From Paenibacillus sp. FSL K6-0276 (lineage in GTDB: Bacteria > Bacillota > Bacilli > Paenibacillales > Paenibacillaceae), in assembly GCF_037977235.1 (NCBI RefSeq), contig NZ_CP150276.1, forward strand, positions 3,534,001 through 3,598,000: DNA of 64,000 nucleotides, in the 5' to 3' direction. Shown piece after piece: positions 34,453-42,542 of the stretch. Both the position numbers and the translations under genes were made by a program. Position 1 is the stretch's first letter, and each line of letters begins with the position of its first letter. The notes under the pieces are model-generated. The model was not told where the DNA came from. It saw only the letters and a list, made by a program, of their open reading frames with translations, and searched no databases.

Positions 34453-35145
34453 ATGAAAACTCTGTACAATCAAAACACGGGCTATTGGTACCCTCGCCTT
34501 ACCTTATTCACGCTGGAGACGATTATTTTGGCAATTTCCGGCTGGCTGCTTTTTTTTGATGGCGTGGAGGTTTTAAATGCTGTATTTCATTGGAACTTAA
34601 CGAATGGTGACTCAGGACGGAATTTTCTTCTATTCATCCTTATTTTAATCGTTTTCGTTCGGATGAAATTTACGATGTTTTTTCTTTTAAGAAGACCTAT
34701 GTCATGGCAGGAGGCGTTTAGTGTTCCGACGGCTTTTTCGTTGTATTATATCGTTATTCCTCTTCTCAGCTTGACCCATAACAAGCCGTTGAATGGATGG
34801 GACATTGTATTTGTCGTCATCTTCATCATAGGTTCACTCCTAAATTCGCATGCCGAATGGCTTCGTCATCAATGGAAACAAAATCCTGAACATAAAGGAA
34901 AACTGTACACAGGCGGCTACTTCCGCTATTCGATCCATATTAATTATTTCGGCGATGTGTTATGGGTGCTTGCGATGGCACTCGTCGCATGGAACGCTTG
35001 GGCATTGCTCGTGCCACTATGGTTGTTCTGTTTCTTCGCGTTCTACAATATTCCAATGCTGGATAAGCACCTTGCTGAGAAATATGGCGATGATTTCGAG
35101 CGTTACCGTAAAAAAACAAACACATTTATTCCTTACTTATATTAA
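34453..35145 (+). CDS. DUF1295 / steroid reductase-like membrane protein
   Basis: The 230-residue protein has about six hydrophobic segments (FTLETIILAISGWLLFF, FLLFILILIVFVRMKF, IVFVVIFIIGSLLNSHAEWL). The conserved C-terminal signature has GKLYTGGYFRYSIHINYFGD, WLFCFFAFYNIPMLDKHLAE and YGDDFERYRKKTNTFIPYL. This is the ICMT/5-alpha-reductase-like fold that binds NADPH or SAM at the membrane; the substrate is unknown. Expression is probably released by the ligand of the divergent TetR protein. Confidence 0.85.
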   Translation: MKTLYNQNTGYWYPRLTLFTLETIILAISGWLLFFDGVEVLNAVFHWNLTNGDSGRNFLLFILILIVFVRMKFTMFFLLRRPMSWQEAFSVPTAFSLYYIVIPLLSLTHNKPLNGWDIVFVVIFIIGSLLNSHAEWLRHQWKQNPEHKGKLYTGGYFRYSIHINYFGDVLWVLAMALVAWNAWALLVPLWLFCFFAFYNIPMLDKHLAEKYGDDFERYRKKTNTFIPYLY

Positions 35146-35319
35146 CTGTATAAATAAAATAAGACCATATAGGATGCCAACAGTAGATGATTCTTGTATT
35201 GAACGAGGGCGCTCTCTCGATCTCTGATTGAAATCATCGCTTTTTTGAAATATTTCTTGTTCTTTATGTTCTGCCGTACATTCCAGCATCTTTATGTTGG
35301 TTGGTTTGAAATCATCCAA
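35137..35319 (-). CDS. Possible small membrane-anchored protein
   Basis: A TTG at 35319 follows AGGTGGTG by 2-5 nt and opens 60 codons: LDDFKPTNIKMLECTAEHKE, a charged middle (QRSRERPRSIQESS), and a hydrophobic C-terminal anchor TVGILYGLILFIQLI. The end overlaps the last codons of the gene at 34453 on the other strand. No family known. Confidence 0.4.
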   Translation of the reverse strand: MDDFKPTNIKMLECTAEHKEQEIFQKSDDFNQRSRERPRSIQESSTVGILYGLILFIQLI

Positions 35320-35356
35320 GACACCACCTAGATTAAAACAACCAGTATACAGCAAA

Positions 35357-35400
35357 ACAGGGATGGCCTTCCTCGTTTTCTTGAGGAAGGCCATCCCTGT
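35357..35400. terminator. Strong 18-bp hairpin
   Basis: ACAGGGATGGCCTTCCTC and its perfect complement around gttttctt. Confidence 0.65.
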
Positions 35401-35419
35401 TTATAAGATAAGGACTTTT

Positions 35420-35615
35420 TCAGTGGCCTCCCTTTTAAGGGCAGCCGTTTTCTAGTTAGATATTTACGAACGGTGAAAATGAACTTCTCCAGTCCTCCTG
35501 TATCGGTAATGCATTGATTACACCCTTGGTTCTCCATATATACATATCGACCAATGGCAGAAAAATGATCCGGCGAAGCATTCACAGGCTTGGAAGAATA
35601 CACTCGCAGCGCCTG
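35420..35615 (-). pseudogene. Unidentified coding remnant
   Basis: Minus strand reads SSKPVNASPDHFSAIGRYVY and NQCITDTGGLEKFIFTVRKY, protein-like but with no start or recognised family. Confidence 0.3.
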
Positions 35616-35617
35616 CT

Positions 35618-35641
35618 TATTCAACTATCGTGTCCCGTTAG
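35618..35641. repeat. Cassette core 2
   Basis: TATTCAACTATCGTGTCCCG then TTAG, followed by a miniature element. Confidence 0.8.
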
Positions 35642-35702
35642 TCATCCATGTCGCTCACGCGACACCACAGATTATGGAAGTAATTGCGTTCTTCCATGGG
35701 AG
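35642..35702 (+). mobile_element. 61-bp miniature element, type A
   Basis: TCATCCATG to CATGGGAG with the TGTCGC/GCGACA and ATGGAAG/CTTCCAT stems. Right flank TTCAAAGA. Confidence 0.75.
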
Positions 35703-35729
35703 TTCAAAGAACAGTTCATCAACAAATTA

Positions 35730-36083
35730 TCACTTCACTCTTTCGGAAATGTTTTTACTTATTTCTTCAGGATTTTCAACACCAATGATCAACTTTGATA
35801 TTTTGAACTTACCAACTTTAACGCTATTCAAATCTAAATGAAGAGTTTTAAGCTCATTTTCAAAAAAGTGCAGTTGATAACCACCATTTGCTCTAAATAA
35901 CCCATTTCTCATTCCTCCTAATAAAGCACCATATAGTTTAAAAGCATTTGGTATCGGTCTACCTGTTGTTATTCCCTTAATTGAAGAGTATGGAATTTGC
36001 AACCCTTTATCTAATTTTAAAAAGGGTGAGTTTCCAAAGTCGATATTTACGTAGGTATCCATTAGTTGAATTTTACGTTCCAT
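35730..36083 (-). CDS. PH-domain-like small protein, paralogue 1
   Basis: The 117-residue protein reads MERKIQLMDTYVNIDFGNSP, LQIPYSSIKGITTGRPIPNA and KLYGALLGGMRNGLFRANGG, then strands ending VGKFKISKLIIGV and a final helix. The beta-barrel-plus-helix pattern and IPYSSIKGI suggest a bacterial PH-like domain. A second cassette at 39146 encodes a close relative. GGGGGA precedes the start by 9 nt. Cytosolic; role unknown. Confidence 0.65.
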   Translation of the reverse strand: MERKIQLMDTYVNIDFGNSPFLKLDKGLQIPYSSIKGITTGRPIPNAFKLYGALLGGMRNGLFRANGGYQLHFFENELKTLHLDLNSVKVGKFKISKLIIGVENPEEISKNISERVK

Positions 36084-36167
36084 ATTTTGATTCCCCCATT
36101 TTCAAATAATCAATTTATTTCATAATCCATAATCACATATAATACCATAAATACCTCTTTTATTCAT

Positions 36168-36225
36168 GGAAGTCTAAACTGCCCGTTAGCACAACACGGC
36201 TGCCGATCGATGCCGGCATTGCCGT
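36168..36225. repeat. Junction without core 2
   Basis: Core 1 TCTAAACTGCCCGTTAGC with ACAAC, hairpin ACGGCTGCCG/CGGC..GCCGT (36195-36225). Confidence 0.7.
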
Positions 36226-36239
36226 ACAAGAATCAAGCC

Positions 36240-36460
36240 GAATCGTATTGAATAAACTCGCTTCAAGCACACTTCAACGGATTCCCCGTGCTCCAACTTA
36301 CCGCCTGAAAACTCCCACATACTCGCTTACGACTAACCTGTCGACGTCGAGCGATGAGGACCTGACTTTCATCGTTCTCAATGATTGCTGCCGCTACTTG
36401 GATCAAAGTTCATTCACCCCAAAATACCCTTTGGAACTTTTTTACAACAACTTGCGTCTA
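36240..36460 (-). pseudogene. NUDIX (MutT-like) N-terminal remnant
   Basis: Minus strand reads QVAAAIIENDESQVLIARRR and, after a frameshift, MWEFSGGKLEHGESVE, the start of a MutT-type protein up to the NUDIX-box GGK..E..GES. The rest is gone. Confidence 0.6.
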
Positions 36461-36509
36461 CCTAGTATATACCTACTCATACTAATCTTACGAAAGGGAT
36501 GGACATTCC

Positions 36510-38009
36510 ATGAGATTGCCTAATTCAATCTACAAGACTCAATCTTCACCAATCCGGCATTCCGCAGCATCAATTGCCTTTAAGCCGCTGATCATCGCCA
36601 TGATCATTGTGCTTGTCGGGACAGCGATTCCCGTATCCGCTTCTGCTTCGGAGAAAGGAATCCATGATGCCTTGCAATTCACGCAAGTCGAATCAGGTAA
36701 TTATTACTCGATCGCTCTTCGCAAGGACGGCTCGGTATGGACATGGGGACGCAACCTATTAGGCGAAATAGGGATACAAGAAACCGTTACCATATCGGAA
36801 ACAGACGGGCCTGTTCGTCTAAGCTTGTTGTCGGATATCAAGCATATTGCTACTAGCGGAAACGGACACAATCTCGCTGTTAAGGCGGATGGAACGGTGT
36901 GGACATGGGGAACAGCACCGCATTCAGATGACAATACGATCCATTCTGTACTGCCTCAGCAGGTGGCAGGAATTATAAATGCAGTTACTGTTGCATCAGG
37001 TTCGGACTTCGGTGTAGCGCTTCGTCAAGACGGGAGCGTATGGTCGTGGCAGCGTGAGTTGAATAAGAATGATACGAACAGCGTTCGGAAGCCTGCTGCT
37101 GTGAGCGGCATTGCGAATGTAGTGCAGATACATGTATTCAACAACCAAATCTATGCCGTGAAACGGGATGGCACCGTTTGGAGCTGGAATGAACCATCAC
37201 TCATGTTCAATTCCAATATTAAGACTCCTACTAAGCCTGTACTGATGAAAGGATTATCCAATATTCGTTCCGTCACTTCAAATGAGCAAGCCTTATACGC
37301 GCTAGACAAGAAAGGCAAAGTCAGGACTTTGGACGCCAAGGGAAAGCTAACTCCCGTTCAACCTAAATTGACTGTTAAAGAAGTACGAGCAGCTAGCTTT
37401 TACACACTGTTCCTAACGACAGCAGGCGATGTATATAGCTATGGAAGAACGGTTACAGGCAAGCAAGGCAAGGTTAACGGCTTACCTAAGATCAAATCGA
37501 TCAGCGCAGGAACCTACCACAATCAGGCGATCTCTGAACGCGGCGAAGTATGGGGTTGGGGCGGCAACCATTTTAATTCAGTTGGCGCAACGGCAGATTC
37601 ACCCGATGACATGATCTATCTCCCGATTAAGACCAATATTGCTGTAGACATCATGATTGATGGACAAGTGATCAACTCGATATTTGCTCCGCGAGTGAGT
37701 GCAAATACAGTTCATATCCCGATAACTACGATTACCCGAGCACTCGGAGCTCAGTTTGCGACCAATCAAGATCCATCGGGCACACTTTCCTATACGATTG
37801 CATATGAAGGCCGATCCTTCACGTTTCGCGGTGGGGACAGTATTATTCTAGTGGATGACCAAGCTATCGAGCTCCCTGAATCTGTATCTTCTTTAACAGG
37901 TGCTGTCGCTGCTCCTTATCAACTCTTCGAGAAGGGACTCGATCTTTCGATCACATGGGATTCACAGCTGCAGCAGTTACGGATGAATACACAGGTGCAT
38001 GTACATTAA
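36510..38009 (+). CDS. Secreted RCC1-repeat protein with copper-amine-oxidase N-like domain
   Basis: The 499-residue protein has a signal peptide (PLIIAMIIVLVGTAIPVSAS). At least six RCC1/BNR-type blades follow, each with a (V/L)xxDGxVWxWG core: LRKDGSVWTWGRN, VKADGTVWTWGTA, LRQDGSVWSWQRE, VKRDGTVWSWNE and two weaker ones. The last 120 residues (VDIMIDGQVINSIFAPRVSA...) fit the Cu_amine_oxidN1 domain common in secreted Paenibacillus proteins. Probably a surface beta-propeller of unknown partner. It has its own terminator and is the longest plus-strand cargo gene. Confidence 0.85.
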   Translation: MRLPNSIYKTQSSPIRHSAASIAFKPLIIAMIIVLVGTAIPVSASASEKGIHDALQFTQVESGNYYSIALRKDGSVWTWGRNLLGEIGIQETVTISETDGPVRLSLLSDIKHIATSGNGHNLAVKADGTVWTWGTAPHSDDNTIHSVLPQQVAGIINAVTVASGSDFGVALRQDGSVWSWQRELNKNDTNSVRKPAAVSGIANVVQIHVFNNQIYAVKRDGTVWSWNEPSLMFNSNIKTPTKPVLMKGLSNIRSVTSNEQALYALDKKGKVRTLDAKGKLTPVQPKLTVKEVRAASFYTLFLTTAGDVYSYGRTVTGKQGKVNGLPKIKSISAGTYHNQAISERGEVWGWGGNHFNSVGATADSPDDMIYLPIKTNIAVDIMIDGQVINSIFAPRVSANTVHIPITTITRALGAQFATNQDPSGTLSYTIAYEGRSFTFRGGDSIILVDDQAIELPESVSSLTGAVAAPYQLFEKGLDLSITWDSQLQQLRMNTQVHVH

Positions 38010-38013
38010 GCAG

Positions 38014-38044
38014 AACAGCGGATGGCCTTTGGCCACCCGCTGTT
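38014..38044 (+). terminator. Terminator of the RCC1 gene
   Basis: AACAGCGGATGGCC ttt GGCCACCCGCTGTT followed by TTAT. Confidence 0.8.
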
Positions 38045-38084
38045 TTATATCCCTCACCAGCTATCCATTGATTCCTCGATCAAG

Positions 38085-38164
38085 CCTTTTAGCTAAAAAA
38101 AAAATAAGCAGGCTTCTGTAGCCTGCTCAATTTTGTGTGTTATTCAACTATCGTGTCCCGTTAG
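38085..38164. repeat. attC-like junction
   Basis: Degenerate core 1 CTTTTAGCTAAAA, hairpin GCAGGCT/AGCCTGC (38108-38126), core 2 CTATCGTGTCCCGTTAG with E4 inserted. Confidence 0.78.
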
Positions 38165-38535
38165 CCACACATGCAGCGCAAGCGCTGCACCACAGATGAT
38201 GAAAATGGGAAAATCAGTCTATACTGCTACTATGGCTGGCGAAAAAGGTCGATAAGCTATGGTGCCTTAGAGCCCATCCGTTAGTCTGACTCCAACGACC
38301 ACGGTGCATCACAGATTGTCGCTCCCTTTTGGGAAGCACTCATGGGAGATTAATCCTACTCTGGTTTTTGCACCAGCCTAGCCTTTTTTGGTTGTGGAAG
38401 GAAGTTTGTTATTTTCGCTCTATCTAACTTTATTAAAGAACACATAAGGCTCAGCCTTTTTTTAAAAAGTGTGATTCTGGGTCTTCTTTATTATGCTCTT
38501 TTTCAGGTTTTGAGCTGATTCTATTTTCATGGGAG
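38165..38535 (+). mobile_element. IS110-type non-autonomous element E4
   Basis: 371 bp, CCACACATG to CATGGGAG. Target loop TAAGCTA 38253-38259 with CCGTTAG. The right flank TTAAATA does not agree with the CTTA expected, the one clear exception among the copies. The element's end supplies the last codons of the HIT gene. Confidence 0.8.
38190..38378 (+). ncRNA. Candidate bridge RNA of E4
   Basis: First donor-loop flavour (CTCCCTTTTGGGA) combined with the TAAGCTA target guide. Confidence 0.6.
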
Positions 38536-38987
38536 TTAAATATTAAAAAGTTCAACTCATGTAATAACTTTTTCTTCATTGCCTCCAATGCTTCATCGCT
38601 GGGTTTAACATCATCTGCATACATGATTTCTTTAGGTGTCCACCAAACAGGAAACTTTGGGGTTGGTTCAGTCAGTCTTCTCGGGAAAATGTGCCAATGC
38701 ATATGAGAATCACCATTGCCAAGAAGTTCATAATTTAACTTATCTGGTTTGAAAGCATTAAATACGGCTTCAGATACTATGCTCATTTCCACAAGATACT
38801 TTTCCTTAAATTCTCTATTTAGTTCGTGAAGTTCACACTTATGATCTTTGCATAGAAATAGTGTATAGCCTTCGAAATATTGGTGGTCTCCTATTACCAC
38901 GTACCCTGTTTCTAATTCTGCTACAAAATACTTATTTGTATCTTCTTTTATCATATTGATTCGATTACAAATAAGGCAATTTTCCAT
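38451..38987 (-). CDS. HIT-family hydrolase/transferase with element-derived tail
   Basis: The 178-residue reading frame has CLICNRINMIKEDTNKYFVA and the histidine triad NGDSHMHWHIFPRRL (HxHxH type), marking a HIT-fold nucleotide phosphohydrolase or transferase, active on dinucleotide or nucleotide conjugates. Native coding should end LHELNFLIFN, with TAA formed by core 2 (minus strand CTAACGGG). Insertion of E4 removed that stop and adds 28 residues (SHENRISSKPEKEHNKEDPE...). The domain itself is intact, so activity may survive. Confidence 0.82.
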   Translation of the reverse strand: MENCLICNRINMIKEDTNKYFVAELETGYVVIGDHQYFEGYTLFLCKDHKCELHELNREFKEKYLVEMSIVSEAVFNAFKPDKLNYELLGNGDSHMHWHIFPRRLTEPTPKFPVWWTPKEIMYADDVKPSDEALEAMKKKLLHELNFLIFNSHENRISSKPEKEHNKEDPESHFLKKG

Positions 38988-39085
38988 TTACATCACCATC
39001 CTATAATCTTATTGTTTGAAAACAATATATCCTTTTTCCAATAGGAGATAAATGGAGAATTGTTATTAGATCATGGATTTTTGTT

Positions 39086-39145
39086 ATCGAATACTGCCCG
39101 TTAGTTGAGAAAAGCCAGTGCGGTAGACCTTTCGGTATTGAACTA
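39086..39145. repeat. Junction, core 2 degenerate
   Basis: Core 1 GAATACTGCCCGTTAG with TTGAGAAA, weak hairpin, TTGAACTATCACG without CGTTAG. Confidence 0.6.
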
Positions 39146-39499
39146 TCACGTCAATCTTTCGGAGATAGTTTTACTTATTTCTTCAGGGTTTTTAACATCA
39201 ATGATTAACTTTGATATTTTAAATTTACCAACAAGAAAATTATTCAAGTCAAAATGAAGGGTATCAACCTCATTATTAAAAAAGTAGAGATGATAACCTC
39301 CATTGAATCTAAATAATCCATTTCTTTTTCCTCCAAAAGAAGCACCATAAAGCTTGAAAGCATTTGGTATGGGTCTACCTGTTGTTATCCCCTTAATCGA
39401 AGAGTATGGAATTTGCAACCCTTTATCTAATTTTAAAAAGGGCGAATTTCCAAGATCGATATTTAAATGGGTTTCCATTAATTGAATTGTACGTTCCAT
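39146..39499 (-). CDS. PH-domain-like small protein, paralogue 2
   Basis: From the ATG at 39499 (GGTGGA 8 nt before) the 117-residue protein starts MERTIQLMETHLNIDLGNSP. It shares long identical blocks with the gene at 35730 (SPFLKLDKGLQIPYSSIKGI, FKLYGASFGGKRNGLFR). Their divergence is far larger than that of the 3.1-kb cassette, so the two cassettes were probably acquired separately or duplicated long ago. Role unknown. Confidence 0.65.
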   Translation of the reverse strand: MERTIQLMETHLNIDLGNSPFLKLDKGLQIPYSSIKGITTGRPIPNAFKLYGASFGGKRNGLFRFNGGYHLYFFNNEVDTLHFDLNNFLVGKFKISKLIIDVKNPEEISKTISERLT

Positions 39500-39651
39500 T
39501 CGTTTAGTCCACCATTTCATAACGCTTTAGTATTTTTAAAATATATTTACATATTATACCATAGATAATCTTATTTATAGAATTTATTGAGCTAATTTAC
39601 CCAAGAACTGAACATGAAACCGAATATTTCGCCGGTTGCATGATGGAATAT

Positions 39652-39744
39652 TACATTATCCTGCCCGTTAGCACAACGAAGCTGCCGATTCATGTCGGTA
39701 GCTTCGTCCTGGTGTTATTGAGCTATAGTTTCTCGTTAGCGTAA
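39652..39744. repeat. attC-like junction
   Basis: Core 1 ATTATCCTGCCCGTTAGC with ACAAC, hairpin ACGAAGCT/AGCTTCGT (39676-39707), core 2 GAGCTATAGTTTCTCGTTAG. 39745-39882 beyond shows no gene. Confidence 0.85.
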
Positions 39745-39882
39745 CAAATATGTCACATGGTCGTCGCACAATCATGCAGACTCCAAAACTACCTGTTCAC
39801 CAAAGTCTACAAGTGGTCTAGAAAAGTTAAACTCCCAGTTTCACATAGAGTCGAGAGCCCTCCTTTATCCTATCCGAACTTC

Positions 39883-40317
39883 TTAGTTTATGCCGAAGAA
39901 TCGTAAAATTCCAAGTAAATCTTTGTCATAATAAGCGCGATACAGGTAACAGATAATGATTAGTCCGATGGTATTCTCGAAAAATTGAATTACGTTGCCA
40001 AGTAAAGATATGAAATAGATCGACGTTGCATTCGCAGCGGCTTTATTCTTGGATTTTTCCCATACAAGAACTACCGTTGCAAGTATCGTCAAAGGCAAGT
40101 CCAGAATCACGTACTTCACAATATTGATTCCGATTGGAATTGCGATAATAATAGCCAGAATTAATCCGAAAATCCTCCACTCTAGCCCGGTGATTATGTA
40201 TGCCACGATAAGTGCTGCAACTCCAAAGAATATGGAATTCCTTATAGCATCTTTGAACACTTTTCTTACAACTGCTTTGGGATTGTTAATGTCGACTGCT
40301 TGGCTTAAACCTGGCAA
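39883..40317 (-). CDS. Hypothetical membrane protein, second gene of a pair
   Basis: The TTG start follows GGGGGAATCAAA. The 144-residue protein has an N-terminal soluble part and about four hydrophobic spans: SIFFGVAALIVAYIITGL, IFGLILAIIIAIPIGINIV, YVILDLPLTILATVVLVW and the segment from FISLLGNVIQF to IGLIIICYLY. It follows the 40344 gene by 26 bp on the same strand, so one transcript is likely. No family recognised. Confidence 0.6.
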   Translation of the reverse strand: MPGLSQAVDINNPKAVVRKVFKDAIRNSIFFGVAALIVAYIITGLEWRIFGLILAIIIAIPIGINIVKYVILDLPLTILATVVLVWEKSKNKAAANATSIYFISLLGNVIQFFENTIGLIIICYLYRAYYDKDLLGILRFFGIN

Positions 40318-40343
40318 TTTGATTCCCCCAGTTCACTCTTGAT

Positions 40344-40844
40344 TTAATCCAGGTATTCAACAAAGGCATCAATAAATCCCGACCTGAATGCATTGACCGG
40401 CATATTCTTGGAGCCCCAATTAGCACCGAACCACTCATTAAGCTGCTCTGTTGTCGGAAGATCTCCGCAATCATCAGCTCCCCAACAATAAAAGTCCAAT
40501 TTTCTCTCGTCCAATAACATTCCTGCCAATTTGCGGTACTCTTCGATTGACATTTTCTCATAAAAGGTGTCCTCTACACCGCCAGCTTCATATCCCTCAG
40601 CCGTGACATCTCCCCATAGACGACCATTTGCGTATGCTCTTTTAGATAATTCTTCATGCTTTTCTTCGCGCAGCTCATAGCCTTTATAACGGTCTAGCTT
40701 CCCGTAAATGCGCTCGGATACATTAATCTCCCAGGAGAGTACCTGAAAAACTCCAAGAAGGACCAAAATTCCGATTGTCCAAGTCTTAATTGTTCTTCTG
40801 ATGAAAACCAGTCCTTCTTTTAGTGAATTGAATTCTAATGGCAT
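40344..40844 (-). CDS. Hypothetical membrane-anchored protein, first gene of a pair
   Basis: The 166-residue protein has one N-terminal membrane span (TWTIGILVLLGVFQVLSW) then a charged exported-side domain rich in Glu and Tyr (GYELREEKHEELSKRAYANG, FYCWGADDCGDLPTTEQLNE). Two cysteines in CWGADDC may pair. With 39883 it forms a two-gene cassette, perhaps a small membrane complex. The start lacks a good ribosome site. Confidence 0.55.
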   Translation of the reverse strand: MPLEFNSLKEGLVFIRRTIKTWTIGILVLLGVFQVLSWEINVSERIYGKLDRYKGYELREEKHEELSKRAYANGRLWGDVTAEGYEAGGVEDTFYEKMSIEEYRKLAGMLLDERKLDFYCWGADDCGDLPTTEQLNEWFGANWGSKNMPVNAFRSGFIDAFVEYLD

Positions 40845-40974
40845 TCAAAAAATTCATCTAAATTCCTCTCAACTTAATAAGGTGAATGAATTGTCCGAAA
40901 AAAATAAAGCTTTAGACTGGATTCGTTGAGATTCTATGCGAATTTCTGAATAGCAACACCGTCAAACTCCCGAA

Positions 40975-41078
40975 TAATTAATATTAGACTGAATTCAATA
41001 TAAACCAGCGGCAGTCTTGGGCTGGAAATCAAGTTCTAGATTGCTGTTATTGAACTAACGTTTCTCGTTAGTTCACCC
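40975..41078. repeat. attC-like junction, core 1 degenerate
   Basis: TATTAGACTGAATTC, long imperfect hairpin, core 2 GAACTAACGTTTCTCGTTAG (41051-41070). 40845-40974 has no gene. Confidence 0.65.
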
Positions 41079-41191
41079 AGTTTTGATGTCAAATAATGCG
41101 GAAATATCCATATAAGCTTTTTAACCTAAAACTTATATGTAAGTGGCAATACTCAGCGCCAACAAATTGAGCTCTTAAGAACAGGTCAATC

Positions 41192-42232
41192 TTAGGTGTC
41201 CAGCATATCCCACTCATCACCTAGGATCCATCGTAACGCTGACAGTTTACCGTTAATCATTCCCCATTCGAAATCATTCCATGGTCCCAAGTTTTCTAGC
41301 CCAAATCTTTCCTCCACCTTAGCTGCCGCTTCAAGTGCACCTTCCCAAATATTCCGCTGAATTGGTCGAGTAGCATGATTTTTTATGGGGAAGTCTTCCT
41401 TCTCCACAATAAGAATGAGTCCAGCTTCAATTTTTTCTCGTCTGATCTGATGTCGATTGTACCAGACCTTGGTTACTAGTTCGTCAATTTCCTTGATGAT
41501 TTCAGTTAATCTCCTTGGCTCTTCGTTCCAATAATACTCATCGCTTAACTCTTCAATATGTTCGGGCTGGATGTGTTGTAATGCCTCACTTAAGGAAATA
41601 AAATAATAGGATTTTGAAATAGCAAAACAATTTTCTATATCTGGGTGAGGCAACTTCTTACTTGCTGTTAGATGGCTGAAATCACTAGTGTTGTGGGAAA
41701 TAAATGCAAATTTACTTCCAGAGGCATCTTCTTCGTTAATCAAGTCCGAATAAACTTCTATTAAAATTGAATCACCAATTCCATTACGCTGCCTATGAAA
41801 GGGGGCGCGGTTTTCAATAGCACGCTGTGCAGCTCTAATCTTTACTGAATCTGAGATTTCAATAATTGAACTCTTGTTAAAGATCTTATCAATCCAACTA
41901 ACTGTTTCGATTGCTGCCTCGCCTATAAGAGGCAAACGATGGTCAACATCGTTAAGTTGTGATATAACCACATTCTTTTGTTGTGGATCGCCAAATTTTT
42001 CAACAACGTCCTTTACTCTTTTTAGAGTACTGGAGATACTTCGACTACTTTGTTCAATTACACGCTCTTTATTTCGTGCGAATTCATCAATTATGGTTCT
42101 CGGCAAAATCAACTCAATTTCACCTTGAAGAATTAAATCATTAAGAGCTGCTAGTGTTGCTTGTTGTTGATAATCCTTGGCCATGTCAAGCCAAACACAA
42201 GTATCAATGAGCACCTTATACAAGAGGTTCAC
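41192..42232 (-). CDS. PIN-domain protein (DUF4935 type)
   Basis: The 346-residue protein begins with a PIN fold: VLIDTCVWLDMAKDYQQQAT (first Asp), LPRTIIDEFARNKERV (Glu), and NGIGDSILIEVYSDLI plus FAFISHNTSDFSHL for the C-terminal acidic residues. This order fits the DUF4935 PIN-like nucleases found in defence and toxin contexts. The 150-residue C-terminus is helical. The start is GTG. Single cassette gene without visible antitoxin. Confidence 0.78.
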   Translation of the reverse strand: MNLLYKVLIDTCVWLDMAKDYQQQATLAALNDLILQGEIELILPRTIIDEFARNKERVIEQSSRSISSTLKRVKDVVEKFGDPQQKNVVISQLNDVDHRLPLIGEAAIETVSWIDKIFNKSSIIEISDSVKIRAAQRAIENRAPFHRQRNGIGDSILIEVYSDLINEEDASGSKFAFISHNTSDFSHLTASKKLPHPDIENCFAISKSYYFISLSEALQHIQPEHIEELSDEYYWNEEPRRLTEIIKEIDELVTKVWYNRHQIRREKIEAGLILIVEKEDFPIKNHATRPIQRNIWEGALEAAAKVEERFGLENLGPWNDFEWGMINGKLSALRWILGDEWDMLDT

Positions 42233-42371
42233 TGCCCTTTCTGAAAATATTTCAAATGTGAAGAGTCGGATTAGGCTTTCTCGGCACTTTCCTGTGCGGT
42301 CTTCTGCTATAGACCAATATTATCCACTCAATTAGACTCATGTCAATTACATTTGAAAGCTAGCAATATTG

Positions 42372-42471
42372 GTTTAACTATGCTGCCCGTTACTTCAACG
42401 AAAACAGCAGGCTACCGTAGCGTCTGCTCATTATTGTGTATCATTCAACTAAAGTTTCCCGTTAGATTTAT
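42372..42471. repeat. attC-like junction
   Basis: Core 1 AACTATGCTGCCCGTTAC, hairpin CAGCAG.../CTGCT (42414-42428), core 2 CTAAAGTTTCCCGTTAG. 42233-42371 carries no gene. Confidence 0.8.
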
Positions 42472-42542
42472 CAGAAAATCAACAATTTAACAAGGAATAA
42501 AACCAGCGCGTGATATACTGAAAGATGAAAGGGGGAGAGCAT

